A DNA stretch of 64,000 nt from NCBI RefSeq assembly GCF_040712315.1, contig NC_134020.1, positions 12,251,751-12,315,750 of the forward strand, given 5' to 3'. Under the pieces are notes generated by a model. It had not been told where the DNA came from. It was given only the letters and a program-made list of their open reading frames with translations, and did not search any database. Source of the stretch: Castanea sativa. Taxonomy: Eukaryota; Streptophyta; Magnoliopsida; Fagales; Fagaceae. A program made the translations under genes and the position numbers. The number at the start of each line of letters is the position of its first letter. Position 1 is the first letter of the stretch. Below, piece by piece: positions 1-10,538 of the stretch.

Positions 1-248
1 TTTAAACTCATCCTCGTGGTCGTCATCAGAATCATCGACGCACACATTCCTTTCTTACCTTCTTGCATTAGGGGCTCTTTGGGGACGCTTCTCATGCAAA
101 GTAGCAATAACAGCATCTTGCCTATCCATATGATCCCGAATCTCCTAAACACCACGTTCATGCGTTCAAATTGTTGTTGCATAGCTTGCAACATGATGGA
201 TGACTGCTCCCCTCCTTCTCTGTTTGATGCTTTGTCCCTGGAAGACAT
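1..248 (-). pseudogene. Ty3/gypsy-type gag, N-terminal fragment (runs off left edge)
   Basis: Reading leftwards from an ATG at 248, the frame opens MSSRDKASNREGGEQSS and continues with a Gln/Met-rich helical stretch. Near position 150 the sense shifts to another frame (IRDHMDRQDAVIATLHEK), and a TAA then interrupts it before an acidic Asp-rich run at the window edge. This looks like the start of a plant LTR-retrotransposon gag. The placement is supported by a primer-binding site and LTR immediately upstream on the same strand. One frameshift and one stop make it non-functional. The rest of gag and pol would lie left of the window. The Ty3/gypsy assignment is from sequence style and is less certain than the LTR-element call. 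Confidence 0.55.
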
Positions 249-777
249 ACTTTTGAAACTATAGAGAAATGTTAGAAATAATTCCTCACAACACTCCCTC
301 ACGGGTTTGCACTCAAATTATGTCACTCACACTCGTGTTTCACTCTTAAATTGGCTTTTTTCTGATATTAGTCTCACACTCTCTTGCCTTTTTCCACTCG
401 TAGCTTCTCCTTTTCAGTTCTGCATTAAACTAATAAACTTGATCAAGAAATTCAACTTGTAGTATTTAAACTAATACCAACGGCAAGAAAATATGACAGA
501 AACACTAATCAAAGGAAGAGGACAAAAGAAAACCATATTTTGGTCTGAGAGAATTGAAACTACAAACAATATATTTTTTTCTATTTCTTTTTTGAAGTCT
601 CTTCATTTTTTTTCATGTTTTTTTTTTTTACGTTATTTTTTTTGAGCTTGGTGCTCGATTTTAACCTACTGCACGTCACAAAATAAGAACAAGGAATAAA
701 GAACACAAAAAGAACAAGATAGGATGATAACAGGAAACAAAAGATAAAGGGATAGTAAAACTGATTTTAGAACCTGT

Positions 778-789
778 GCTCTGATACCA
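778..789 (-). other. Primer-binding site, initiator tRNA-Met type
   Basis: On the minus strand this reads TGGTATCAGAGC, the usual complement of the 3' end of plant initiator tRNA-Met, used to prime minus-strand synthesis. It lies two bases inside the LTR boundary and about 530 bases upstream of the gag ATG. Confidence 0.8.
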
Positions 790-791
790 AA

Positions 792-1572
792 TGATGTGAA
801 CCTCAATCGACATGCTTTGAGACCCAACAAATAATATTGGAATACTTTCCCAAGAAAGCTAAAATTCAGATTTTGGTAGAAGACCTGACCAAACGTTTAT
901 AAATTAAACACAAGCCAAAGGTATAAGTAACAAACCTCAACCTAAAGATTATAACTGAATCACGAACTAAAGGTATAAATTTTGAACACCACAAGGAAGA
1001 ATCCTTGATAAGTTCACAATTCTTGAAGAACCAAAAAGAAGAAGCAAAACCTCACATTTTTCTGATTTTTATTCAATACTCCTCTATTACAATGAGTGCA
1101 CGCTATTTATAAGACATGACTGAAAATAGGAATATATAAAAAATGTACTACATAATAAAAGCCTAAATTAAAGTTGATTTGGTCTGAAATTAGCAACTCC
1201 AAAATAGGAAATAGCTTAAAAAAAAGTTCTAAATAATAGAAGCCCAAAAATTAAGGTAGATTTGGTCTGAAATTAGCAGCTTCAAAATAGGAAAACTATC
1301 TATTAATTGATATGGAACTGGAAAGTAAATTAGCCATTAATCCACACCATAAATCACGCCCAATTAAGCTAGATCAACCTTCAATAGCTTGAATTAAATT
1401 TATTATGCCTTCATCATCCTTTGGGCCAAGCTTGGAATGTCATTTGTTAGAATCAGCCCAAATCTCTTGAATCAGCCCATTTAGTGCTTCTTTGATCTTC
1501 TTGGATTTTGCTCTAGTAATAGGCTCAACTGGAACATGCAATGGATCCTTTAATGCTTGTTGATTCTCATCA
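792..1572 (-). repeat. 5' LTR of the left-edge retrotransposon
   Basis: The segment begins TGATGTGAAC and ends TCTCATCA on the plus strand, giving short inverted TGATG...CATCA ends, and it abuts the tRNA-Met primer-binding site. It is about 781 bp. The element is oriented leftwards, so this is its 5' LTR. The five bases outside the outer end (TGAAT) should be the target duplication, but the other copy is outside the window. The partner LTR is not visible, so the outer boundary rests on the terminal inverted bases only. Confidence 0.6.
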
Positions 1573-1890
1573 TGAATAGTTACCATAAGCTTTGAAAATA
1601 AATATTTGTGATATAAATAGTGACCATGGGTTCTTATTATATAAATTCCATAGGTTAATATGGTATGAAATAATTTTAAGATAAATAATCACAACTTTCC
1701 ATGATCTTTTATAAGATGATTGACATAGATTCCATGGACTTGTAATATTATAGTAATGTTTAAGAAATTAAAACATTGTTCATCATTGGACTTTTAAGTG
1801 AATTTTTTTCTGATGAGAAGTGAAATGCTTATGACATAGTATTTTTGGCAAATGTTAACAATCTTGGGTTTTTGATAAAAATAGTACAAA
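1573..1890. other. AT-rich spacer, nothing recognised
   Basis: No coding signal, RNA gene or terminal repeat was recognised between the outer end of the LTR and the start of the minisatellite. Confidence 0.4.
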
Positions 1891-1894
1891 GTAG

Positions 1895-2165
1895 TTAGCT
1901 TGGGCTTTCAAAAGTGCCAACGTAAATTGGGCTTTTGATGTTGCCAATGTGAATTGAGATTTTAATATTACCAATGGGAACTAGGCTTTTTGATATTGCC
2001 AGTGAGAACTGGGTTTTCTTGATATTTCTAGTGAGAACTGAGCTTTTTTTGATATTGCCAATGAGAATTGGGCTTTTTTGATATTGCTAGTGAGAACTGA
2101 GATTTTTTTTATATTGCTAGTGAGAATTGGATTTTTTTGATATTGCTAGTGGGAACTGGGCTTTA
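1895..2165. repeat. Degenerate minisatellite, about 33-36 bp unit, 7-8 copies
   Basis: Successive copies of a motif like GGGCTTTTTTGATATTGC followed by CAATGAGAACT are spaced about 33-36 bases apart, with variable T-run length. Copies drift by substitutions such as CCAATG/CTAGTG. No coding potential. Confidence 0.7.
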
Positions 2166-2169
2166 ATAA

Positions 2170-2325
2170 ATAATTTACCATGAGATTGAATCATGGGTTT
2201 TGCTTTTGGATTTGAATTCCATTGATAAAATTGTTTTGCCATGTATTTGAATCATGGGCTTTGATTATGGATTTGAATTCCATTGATAAAATTGTTTTGC
2301 CATATATTTAAAACATGGGTTTTTC
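2170..2325. repeat. Direct repeat, about 73 bp unit, two full copies plus part
   Basis: Two nearly identical blocks share GGATTTGAATTCCATTGATA and then AAATTGTTTTGCCAT, each followed by a TTTGAATCATGGG-like stretch; a third partial copy follows. It directly continues the preceding minisatellite. Confidence 0.6.
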
Positions 2326-2599
2326 AAATACTGCTGAGCATAAACATTCTTGGGATTTAGAAAAAATGAGATTTTAACTCGCTCAATAAAATAAATAATG
2401 TGGGACTAGGCTTTACAAAACTGTTGGGTCTTATAACGTTTTATATTTATAGCCCAATTTTGTGATTAAAAGAAGAATGGTTGTGGGCTAGCATAATAAT
2501 AGTAAAAAATATTTAGGGTAGTCCAATAATTTGTTGGTGATGTTTGAAAATAAATAGGTGTCATTTAAATAATATTAGGTACAAAAAAATGTACCCTAA

Positions 2600-3830
2600 C
2601 AGGGTTTTAATTGTTTTTACTAGCAATTTAGCTTTTTAATTGGTTTTTGAGAGGGAGGGGGGGGGGGGGGGAGCATTCTGCAAATTATAATGAATTTAGG
2701 AGGGGTTTTTTCAAATTCAATGGTTTAGGGGGTATTTTAGCAATTTTAATGGTTTTGGCATGGAAATTTTGCAATTTAATGCGTATTCTGGGGTATATTG
2801 GACATATTGATGGTTTTCGTGGGGTATTTTTGCAATTTAAAGAGTTTTTGTCAGGGTTTTGGAATTTATTTTGCAATTGAATGTATTTTTGTGTGGCGAT
2901 TTGGGGATTCTAATGAACTTGGAGTGGTATTTTTGCAATTGACTTGATTTTTAAATCGCATTTTTGCCACTTCAATTGTTTGGGAGGGGGTATTTTAGCT
3001 ATTTAATGTGTTTCAAGGGGCCATATCATATTGGCCAATTGATTAGTTTTGGGGAAATATTCCAACAATTTTATGGGTTTTAAGGAGGGGGGGGGGGCAT
3101 TTTCCCCATTTCAATGCTTGCGGAATAGTTTTTACACAACTTAATGCGTTTTGATAGGACAGTTTGGCCATTTCAATGAATTTTTAGCTGAAAATTTTAT
3201 TTTATTGTGTTTTTAGGGAGAAATTTGGTCATTTTAAGAGTTTTGGGGTTGTAATTTTAGTGATTCAATGGGTTTTAAGGGGGCGTTTTGGCCATTTTAA
3301 CGAAATTGAGAGTTTTTTTTTGCAATTTAGAGGGTTTCTATGGGATATTTTGGCCCTTTTTGCGGTATTAAGGGGGATATTTTTTCAATTTAATGAATTT
3401 TGGGATGGATTTGGGCAATTTTAATGAATTTGGATAGGGTATTTTACCAATTTAAGGGATTGTTTGGGAGCATTTTAGCGATTTTCAACGGTTTTGGTGT
3501 AGTATTTTCGCAATTTAGACAGGCTTTAGGGGGCAATTTGCCCATTTTAATGACTTTGAAAGTGTTATTTTTGCAAATAAATGGGTTTTCAGGTGGCATT
3601 TTGGCCCTTTTATTGGTTTTTAGAGGGGGTATCTTTGATATTTAATTGGTTTTGGGGGGGCTTGTTGGCCATTTTAATAGTTTTGGTGTGGATATCTTTA
3701 CAATTTAATGGGTTTTAGGTCGTGTTTTGGTCAGATTAATGAACTTGGAGTTGAGTGATTTGAAATTTAATGGGTTTTAGAGGCCTTTTGGTCCTTATAT
3801 TTGTTTTGGAAGAATATTTTAACTAGTCTT
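2600..3830. repeat. T/G-rich degenerate tandem array, about 46 bp unit
   Basis: About 25 diverged copies of a T/G-rich unit run for 1.2 kb. Two variants tend to alternate, one with TTTTGGCCATTTTAATG and one with TATTTTTGCAATTTAATG, each followed by a GGTTTTNGGGG-like stretch. The top strand is almost free of C, a strong strand asymmetry. The short open frames here (for example 2647-2880 and 3400-3645) are by-products of the repeat and look non-coding. Confidence 0.7.
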
Positions 3831-4100
3831 TTAGTCATTTTGAGAGTACTCATAAAACTGATCGAGTTGTAAACAAAATAGGTGTCCCTAGTCCAAAATG
3901 ACTGAGCTCTCAATTCCCAAATGCCTATCCATCTAACAAGGTAGACTTTAGGCTATAGATAGATGGATAGTGAGTGAACTCAACAGTCTTAACTTCTCTC
4001 ACTGACAACATTCATAGGCGCATTTCAATAGTGTTTAGGAGAAGATATCTTATTTATACAACATATATATTATATTTTGCATAACATATGGATCCCACAT

Positions 4101-4145
<45 letters not shown>

Positions 4146-4159
4146 CTGCATTTAGAATA
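3831..4159. other. Non-coding spacer with (TA)n microsatellite
   Basis: No gene seen. A perfect TA run occupies about 4104-4142, and an imperfect short inverted repeat (CTATCCATCT near 3926 and AGATGGATAG near 3960) precedes it. Confidence 0.5.
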
Positions 4160-4167
4160 CCTATAAT

Positions 4168-5440
4168 CAGGGGTAGAGCCAAGGAGGGTAAGAGCAAAGT
4201 TGTCAAAATCGGGATCCTACGTAGGATCAGGGGAGGTAGGTGGGATCGCAGATCGTAGGATCGGATCGTGAATCGTAAGATCCTACATTATTTGAAAAAA
4301 AAAATATATATATATATATACATTGGTATGTTAAATAATCACATAAATTATACATTCATTTATATTACCATACATCACTACATCCATTTGTAAGCATCAT
4401 TTAAAGAGGTCAAAAATCTCAAAATGTGACTCTCTGTTGATATATTTTTTATTTGGGTCCAACTGATACTCTCTATTTGTAAGCATCAACTTGGTTTATT
4501 GGGATTTTACTTTTCAATTGGGTCCAACTGAGCCTTCTATCAAGGTAAAGAAGATTACAAGAAACTAAGGTCGCTTGGAATTGTCAGAATCATGCAATCC
4601 TACTGATCTTAAATGAACGCAAAGATACTTGAAAGATCCATATTGTTTTAGGCAGGTGAGATCATAAAATCGTAGGATCGTAAGATCCAGATCGAGATTT
4701 TGACAACTATGGGTAAGAGGGGGCAGTCCCCCCCCCCCCCCCCAAGCTCACCAAAAAAATCATGTACTCCGTATAATATACTCTTATTATACTTGAAAGT
4801 AGTTTGCACCATCCACTGACAGAAAGCTTCTCAAAAGCTTAACAACCAATAGTATTCACCTCACGGTAAGTCATGGACTCTAGAATCAAGATTGAATAGC
4901 ATGTGCCAATCGCATAGATTTTAAAAAAAATTAAAAAACCCTCCCATGTCTTTAGTCTTTATACATGTTAGTAGAAGTACACCACTAAAAAGCGAGCAAT
5001 GCTAATAAACAAAATATTTTCTACAACAAATTTCACAACTTTTGAGATGTTATAATTCAAAATTTTAACTACTTAGAAGAATAGAAGAAGAAAATTGAAT
5101 ACTTAGTTTTTTAAAAGCATTCCCGACAATGTGACACGCATACAACTTTGTAGGCATATTGCTATATGATTAAACCGTACACATTCAAATTAATTTCTCA
5201 ATTTGATTATCATTAATTAACTATTTAATTGAGGGCATTTGAGTAAATTAAACTAAGGACAAAAAATAAGTTAAAGTTTACATTTGTATTAGATTGTGTG
5301 TGACAAATGACAATTACATTAACATATAATTGCTTATTTATTTGTTATTAATATTGAATTGCTATTTTTTAGAATAATTTTACTTTCAATCTTTTCCCTT
5401 TAATCTTGCCCCCTAAATTGAAATCCTGACTTCGTCATTG
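4168..5440. mobile_element. Non-autonomous hAT-like transposon (outer, interrupted)
   Basis: The ends read CAGGGGTAGAGCC and, inverted, CAATGACGAAGTC, diverged forms of the CAGTGGCGGAGCC-like terminus of plant hAT elements. Flanking eight-base duplications are CCTATAAT (4160-4167) and ACTATAAT (5441-5448), one mismatch. Eight-base duplications are the hAT hallmark. A second hAT-like element (4195-4711) has inserted near the left end, so the outer element was about 750 bp. No transposase frame is present. Confidence 0.6.
4195..4711. mobile_element. Non-autonomous hAT-like MITE (inner, nested)
   Basis: Terminal inverted repeats read CAAAGTTGTCAAAATC at the left and CATAGTTGTCAAAATC in complement at the right. 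It is flanked by a perfect eight-base target duplication GGTAAGAG (4187-4194 and 4712-4719). The inside is rich in GGATCNTA-like palindromic words. 517 bp, non-coding. It lies within the outer hAT-like element, so it inserted later. Confidence 0.8.
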
Positions 5441-5454
5441 ACTATAATATAGTC

Positions 5455-6360
5455 ACATCAAATCTTATTTATGGCTTCTGATGATGCGAAGAAAATCAGT
5501 AGGCTGGATGCTTCAGACTTGAAAGGACTACTGACTATCTTGATGGCCTGAAAAAGGAAGAAAAGCAATCAAAGGTGACTGGGGTCACCGGCCAAGAACC
5601 CTCCGATGGTAAAGTTAGTTTTTCTCTCTCAAATTTTGGAGTTCCAACTTTTTAGGATGTGTCAAAACGTACCTTTGTTTTGTCTGAATAAGCGTTTATA
5701 TTATGTCCTAAGAATAGTTATTAGACTTGTAACCTCACCTGGATTTGAGGATGTGTTAGGGTTCATGGATAACTTCCTCAACCGTTTAGGAGTTACATTT
5801 TTCTCACATAACGGTCACTGGAAGTTATGCGTGTGATACTGAGTTGTTGTACATACTCAGGAATTTTTCCAAGTGTCAAGGGCTCGTCCAGAGGTCCTCG
5901 TCCGGAGGTCCTCTGGACGAGCATATCTCGCTTCTAAGGGAGGTCGTTCCTTTATAGACGACCTTCTCATGGACGAGGTTGATGGTTCCTTTGGACAGCA
6001 CGGTATGGTTTTGTAAAACTTGACCACGTAAAGCTCGTCCAAGCACCTTCCAGCATGGACGAGCTTCTTACAACCTTTGCTTTCTTGGTCTTGCCCTGGA
6101 CGACCTCCATGGAAGATATTGGAGTTTGTACCCCATCAGCTTCAATTTTCCATCTCAGTCAATTTGTGCATGATTTTGTTGAGTGTGAATCTAGGGAATG
6201 GTAGAGTACTCAAAAAAGTTAGCGACGGACCATTTACGAGAGGCCAAAATCATGAATATGACATGACATTTTATAATTGTTTTTTTTTGTTGGTGTCTCT
6301 TATAACTGTTTTGTGCTATTTACAGGACCGATTTGTGGTTGGGTGAGATAAATAGAGGGA
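5455..6360. repeat. Possible decayed LTR-retrotransposon sequence
   Basis: No intact gene. The stretch has features common in plant LTR and leader sequence: a GGGGTCACCGGCCAAGAACC block near 5580, then clustered inverted GTCC/GGAC words between 5875 and 6065 (for example CTCGTCCAGAGGTCC and its complement). I could not find matching ends, target duplications or a second copy here, so this is tentative. Confidence 0.3.
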
Positions 6361-6520
6361 AAGAAAATAGAACACAATATAATCAAACTGAAAGCGTAAT
6401 CATATGCTTATTGGACGGGTGTGAGGTTAAGGACCATCTACACACAAAATCAAGCTGCTTTAACTATTTGGTAACTCCATTACTGCTTTATTTAGGAATA
6501 ATGCTTTTGAGTATTTTGAC

Positions 6521-6959
6521 GGCGAAAATAGGCAAATGCCCATTTTGCGCAAAAAAAATTGGCAAATGCCCCCTTTCCCAAACTAATTAGGAAAATGCCC
6601 CTCTTTTGAAACTCGATTTTCTCAAAATCGAGTTTAAAAACAAAATTTCTAGAGCCCTATTGCGATGTTTTAAGGAGCCTATATCGACGTTTTAAGTATC
6701 TATAGCGGCGTTTTGTAAATCGAGCACCATGAGCTCGAGTTCCATGCAAGTTTTTCTCTTTTTTTTTTACCCTATAACTCGATTTCATGAAGCTCGAGTT
6801 CAGAAACGCTACTATAGTCTCCTTAAAACGTCGCTATAGGGCTTAACTCGATTTTGAGAAAATCGAGTTTCACAAGAGGGGCATTACCTTAATTAGTTTG
6901 GGAAATGGGGCATAATGTTGTTTTTTTTTGCGTGAAAAGGGCATTTGCCCATTTTGGCT
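6521..6959. mobile_element. Fold-back MITE with Mutator-type target duplication
   Basis: The two halves are inverted copies over roughly 200 bases each, sharing GGCAAATGCCC, CCCAAACTAATTA, AATGCCCCTCTT and AACTCGATTTTCTCAAAATC, leaving a short centre. Flanks read GTATTTTGAC (6511-6520) and GTCTTTTGAC (6960-6969), a 9-10 base duplication with one mismatch as expected for Mutator-like insertion. Each arm holds a smaller perfect palindrome around ATTTTCTCAAAAT or its complement. 439 bp, no coding capacity. Confidence 0.7.
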
Positions 6960-6969
6960 GTCTTTTGAC

Positions 6970-7480
6970 TCTCAAAAGTTTTTTGGTTTTCTAACTTTTG
7001 CGTAAGTATCTCTCGAGATGCTTTATATCTAAGAAAAGTCTAGCGTGCAAAACATCTCCATTGATTTGAATAAGACTATGCATGTAAATTGTAAACTTCA
7101 AACCCTACTATATTCTCAAAGCATAGTTATTTACTCGTATAAGGAAAGAAAAAGTTAATGGACCCCCTAAGAGCATTGGTTTAGGATATATTTTTAGAAA
7201 CTTTTTATGAAAATTTTTTTGGAAGTTTTTTATATTTAACGTAAAAGTGATGTCAAAACTTTTTAAAAATGGTTTATTAAAAGACTCATAGGAAAAAGGC
7301 TCTAATTTTTAATTTTCTTATAAGCATATTTATATTTTTATATCGTTTTTTGAAAATAAAATAAATCAATTAAAAATCCTTAAAAATAAACAACTTATGT
7401 ACTTAATGGTTTTCCATTAAATCCTCTAACTCTCGCACATATATCAAAACAACTTCAGGCTAGCATTAAAGTCTCATGCC
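6970..7480. other. AT-rich intergenic sequence
   Basis: No gene, RNA or repeat boundary recognised. Confidence 0.4.
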
Positions 7481-8757
7481 TCTGTTAGAATTATGTGCCC
7501 TCAAAAACAATACTATGTATTTTTTATTTGATAATAAAATTTTATTTTCACATTCATAATTTTTATAGGTACATTTCATTGTATAAATATGGCATGTGAT
7601 GTCATCTTTGTAGAAAAATCATGTTAATGGTTAAGGAACCAAAGACAAGGAGTAATGATTTTTCAGAGATTATTAAATTGTTCTAGGCTGTGTATATTAA
7701 TTGAATATTACCACTGAAGCCTACACTTGTTGTGCTGCTATATGATAGGATGATTTACTCCATCATTGAGGTAGTGACTTTAAGTAGACAAGTGGGTGTA
7801 ATGTAACAAGTACATACACTGAATTGGATCTGATCAAGAACACCTTATGGAGTGATCACTGTTAATTAAGAGGTTGTTCTATCACAATTTTTCTATGCAC
7901 ATAACTTTGATAGTGTCAACTGGTGATGCTAATATTTTAAAGGCTATATATAGACACGTTGGGTTATTTGTGTATTGAGTAAAATATGTAAATGCTCAAC
8001 AATGAATCCACCAATCTCTAAAGAATATAGTATATTCAGTTGATTTTCTTATTGAAGTTGGACTCAAAACAAATCCGGCCGGTGACATTTTTCAAAAATG
8101 TTTTTCATATATATAATATTGTATATATATATATTTAAAGAGTTTTTTCAAAGATATTTTGGAGTCCAATAGAAATTATGAAATCAAGAAATTAAGGGTT
8201 ACATAAGCTAGGGACATGACAGTAATATTAATCCAGTCCTAGTGGCTTGTGGGAATATAGTATGGTGGAAGGGCATAGATATAAAATTGTAAGTAAAACC
8301 TCATTTGTAATTCTCTAATCTTCAGGGGTCAATTGCATTGTGTTGATGGACATTATTGAAATCTGTAGAAGTTCAAATATTTTCTTGATATGGTTGAGAA
8401 AATTAAGGAATAATTTTGAAAGAGTTTCAAGATAAGTCAATAACATTAAAAAAGTTATTGATTAATCCTATAGTTGGAGATTAGGATCCCTAAGGATCCC
8501 ACATCGAATCTCTCTCTTGGGTTTTTAGAAGTCTTAAATAAAAATAAGATTTTATAATATTACGTTAGTGGTTGGCCATTAGAACTACTGAGTGATACTG
8601 CAGTCTTTTGAAAACCTAAAAATAAATAGAGAGAGAGACGTCAATACCTTGGGAGGCAACATGCTTGGGTTGCTAAGAGAAGTATGCAATTTTGTTCTAT
8701 TTAGAATCCATGGTTGTGTGGTACAACTATCTTTAAATGAAAATATAAATTTTTGTT
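7481..8757. repeat. Possible decayed copia-type LTR
   Basis: The segment starts CTGTTAGAATTATGTGCCC, which resembles the TGTTAGGATGTGTGCCC start of the copia LTR at 50844, but the similarity fades and I cannot place an end or a target duplication. No coding sequence is apparent. Confidence 0.3.
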
Positions 8758-9402
8758 TTATATTGCTTCTTTTACTGCTTCACAAGCAACAACATATTCA
8801 GCATCCATGGTGGAGTCGGCAATACAAGTTTGCTTAACGCTCCTCCAACTTATGGCTTCACCTCCCAAGGTGAACACACAACCTGAAGTGGACTTTCTAA
8901 AATCAAAATCTAATTGAAAATCTGAATCTGTATAACCAATGGGAATCAAATCCTTACTATGGTAAACAAGCATATAATTTCTTGTTCTCCTTAAATATTT
9001 GAGAATATGTTTTACAGCTTGCCAATGTTTAAGTCCTGGATTTGATTGATATCGCTTGACCATGGCAACTGAATAACATATATTTGGTCTAGTACAAAGC
9101 ATGGCATACATGAGACTTCCCACTGCAGAAGCATAGGAATTTGTCTCATCATATTTTCTTCCTCAAGAGTCTTAGGCCTTTGACCATCAGACAAAGGAAG
9201 TCCATGTCTGGAAGGGAGTAATCCTCTTTTGGAATTTTGCATGCTAAACTGTTCTAGAACTTTATCAATATACCCTGCTTGAGATAAGCCTAATATCCTA
9301 TTCTTACGATCTTGCCAAAGCTTGATCCCCAGGATATAGCTAGCTTCACCCAAGTCCTCCATATCAAATTGGCTTGATAACCATATCTTAACTGATGATA
9401 AT
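8758..9402 (-). pseudogene. Ty1/copia pol fragment: RT C-terminus and RNase H start
   Basis: Translated leftwards it gives SSVKIWLSSQFDMEDLGEA, then YILGIKLWQDRKNR, then MYAMLCTRPNICYSV and, in RNase H, DSTMDAEYVVACEAVK, closely matching 56350-57000 of the full copia element on the other strand. One frameshift near 9120 separates the two parts. It stops abruptly at both ends: at the right it abuts an unrelated LTR-like block at 9403, at the left it ends inside RNase H. It is a truncated fragment of the same or a sister family. Confidence 0.85.
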
Positions 9403-9740
9403 TGTTGGATTTGGATTAGTTAATTAGTTACAATTCCAAGCATGTTAATCACATTTAACACATGTTAGAATTATTAATGCACATGGGGAGTAATATAACT
9501 ATTAGGATAAGGCCATGTGGGCCAATAGAATATTTTTATAGTTTTATAAATAGCTACTTGTAATCTGATTTCCATCATTGAAAAATAAATCAACACATTT
9601 GGTTAGTGCATATCCTTTCTCTCTCTTAATATCTCACTATAGAGTGTAACTACCTCTAATTAAGTCAATCTCCCTACAATTCTCGTCAATTCTCATATAA
9701 TTCCTATCCATCTCCATTAGGAATTATCGGGTTCCTAACA
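9403..9740. repeat. LTR-like block, 338 bp, TGTTGG...CTAACA ends
   Basis: The block starts TGTTGGATTTGG and ends GGGTTCCTAACA, with a TATA-like TTTTATAAATAG centrally. It directly abuts the copia fragment. Flanking bases (ATAAT and CAAGA) do not match, so there is no target duplication. This could be an LTR joined by rearrangement; orientation is undecided. Confidence 0.4.
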
Positions 9741-10538
9741 CAAGAACACATATATTTATGTAGAAAACCTTTTTTTACCCTTGAAGGAGAAAACCACGAA
9801 ACAAACTATGAATCAATTTCACTATTGTTAAATCAATTACAATATCCCATGTATGTCCCATGGCCAAAGAAAAAATATCTCTTATTTTTCTTTGCTCTCA
9901 CATACACTCTCTTTATGTCTCATGGCTAAATAAAACTTTTCTTGTTTTACTTTGCTCTCACACATACTAATTATTTATCTAGAAGGCAGCAACAGTTTAC
10001 TCTCTCCTCTCTAACTTTTTTTAATCTTCTTCTTTCTTTTTTCCATGTAGCTCTCATTGGCTATCTTCTATAAGGTGGAAAGCTCTCTCCTCTCTAACTT
10101 TCTTCTCTTCGTTTTTCTCTTTTCCACGTAATCTCCTTGAATATCTTCTAGAAGATGGCAACACATTACTCTCTCCTTTCTAACTTTCCTCTCTATTCAA
10201 CATCAAAAAAAGCCTCATAAATTATCCTTAATTTGTGTGCTTATTGTCTCTCTTCTTGTGTTACCTCCTAAGCAGAAATCATTTTTTTCTCTGTTGGTTT
10301 CACACTCTAATTTCGCTCTCTCCATAGGGAGGACCCTTGGGCTAAAGCTATCAAATTCTTTGTAGCATTGTCTATTTATAAGACTTTTTACATTAATTCT
10401 TTAATAAGGAATCGACTTTTCTTTCACACCAAAGAATAGTTTTTCCTTCCACACCAAGGAAACCCAAATTATTCTTCCTTCTTCAATTAGGAAACCTAAT
10501 GGACTTTCACAATTGGAATTTAAGAAAATTTCCCAACA
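9741..10538 (-). repeat. Probable LTR remnant, minus orientation
   Basis: On the minus strand it starts TGTTGGGAAATTTTC at 10538, a form common to plant copia LTRs. Internally two similar blocks of about 120 bases (near 10000-10080 and 10080-10200) share CTCTCCTCTCTAACTTT and TATCTTCTAGAAG-like words. The other end is not clear. No coding sequence. Confidence 0.35.

Noticed and set aside
2647..3645. Open frames of 77-81 codons in the T/G-rich array
   Set aside because: They follow the tandem repeat unit and have no domain; frames arise from lack of C-containing stops on one strand.
2690..3780. Interstitial telomere array
   Set aside because: Words like GGTTTTAGGGG resemble TTTAGGG, but they are scattered in a ~46-bp unit and not in tandem heptamers.
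9403..9740. Solo LTR with its own target duplication
   Set aside because: Ends look LTR-like, but flanking bases ATAAT and CAAGA do not match, so an independent insertion is not supported.
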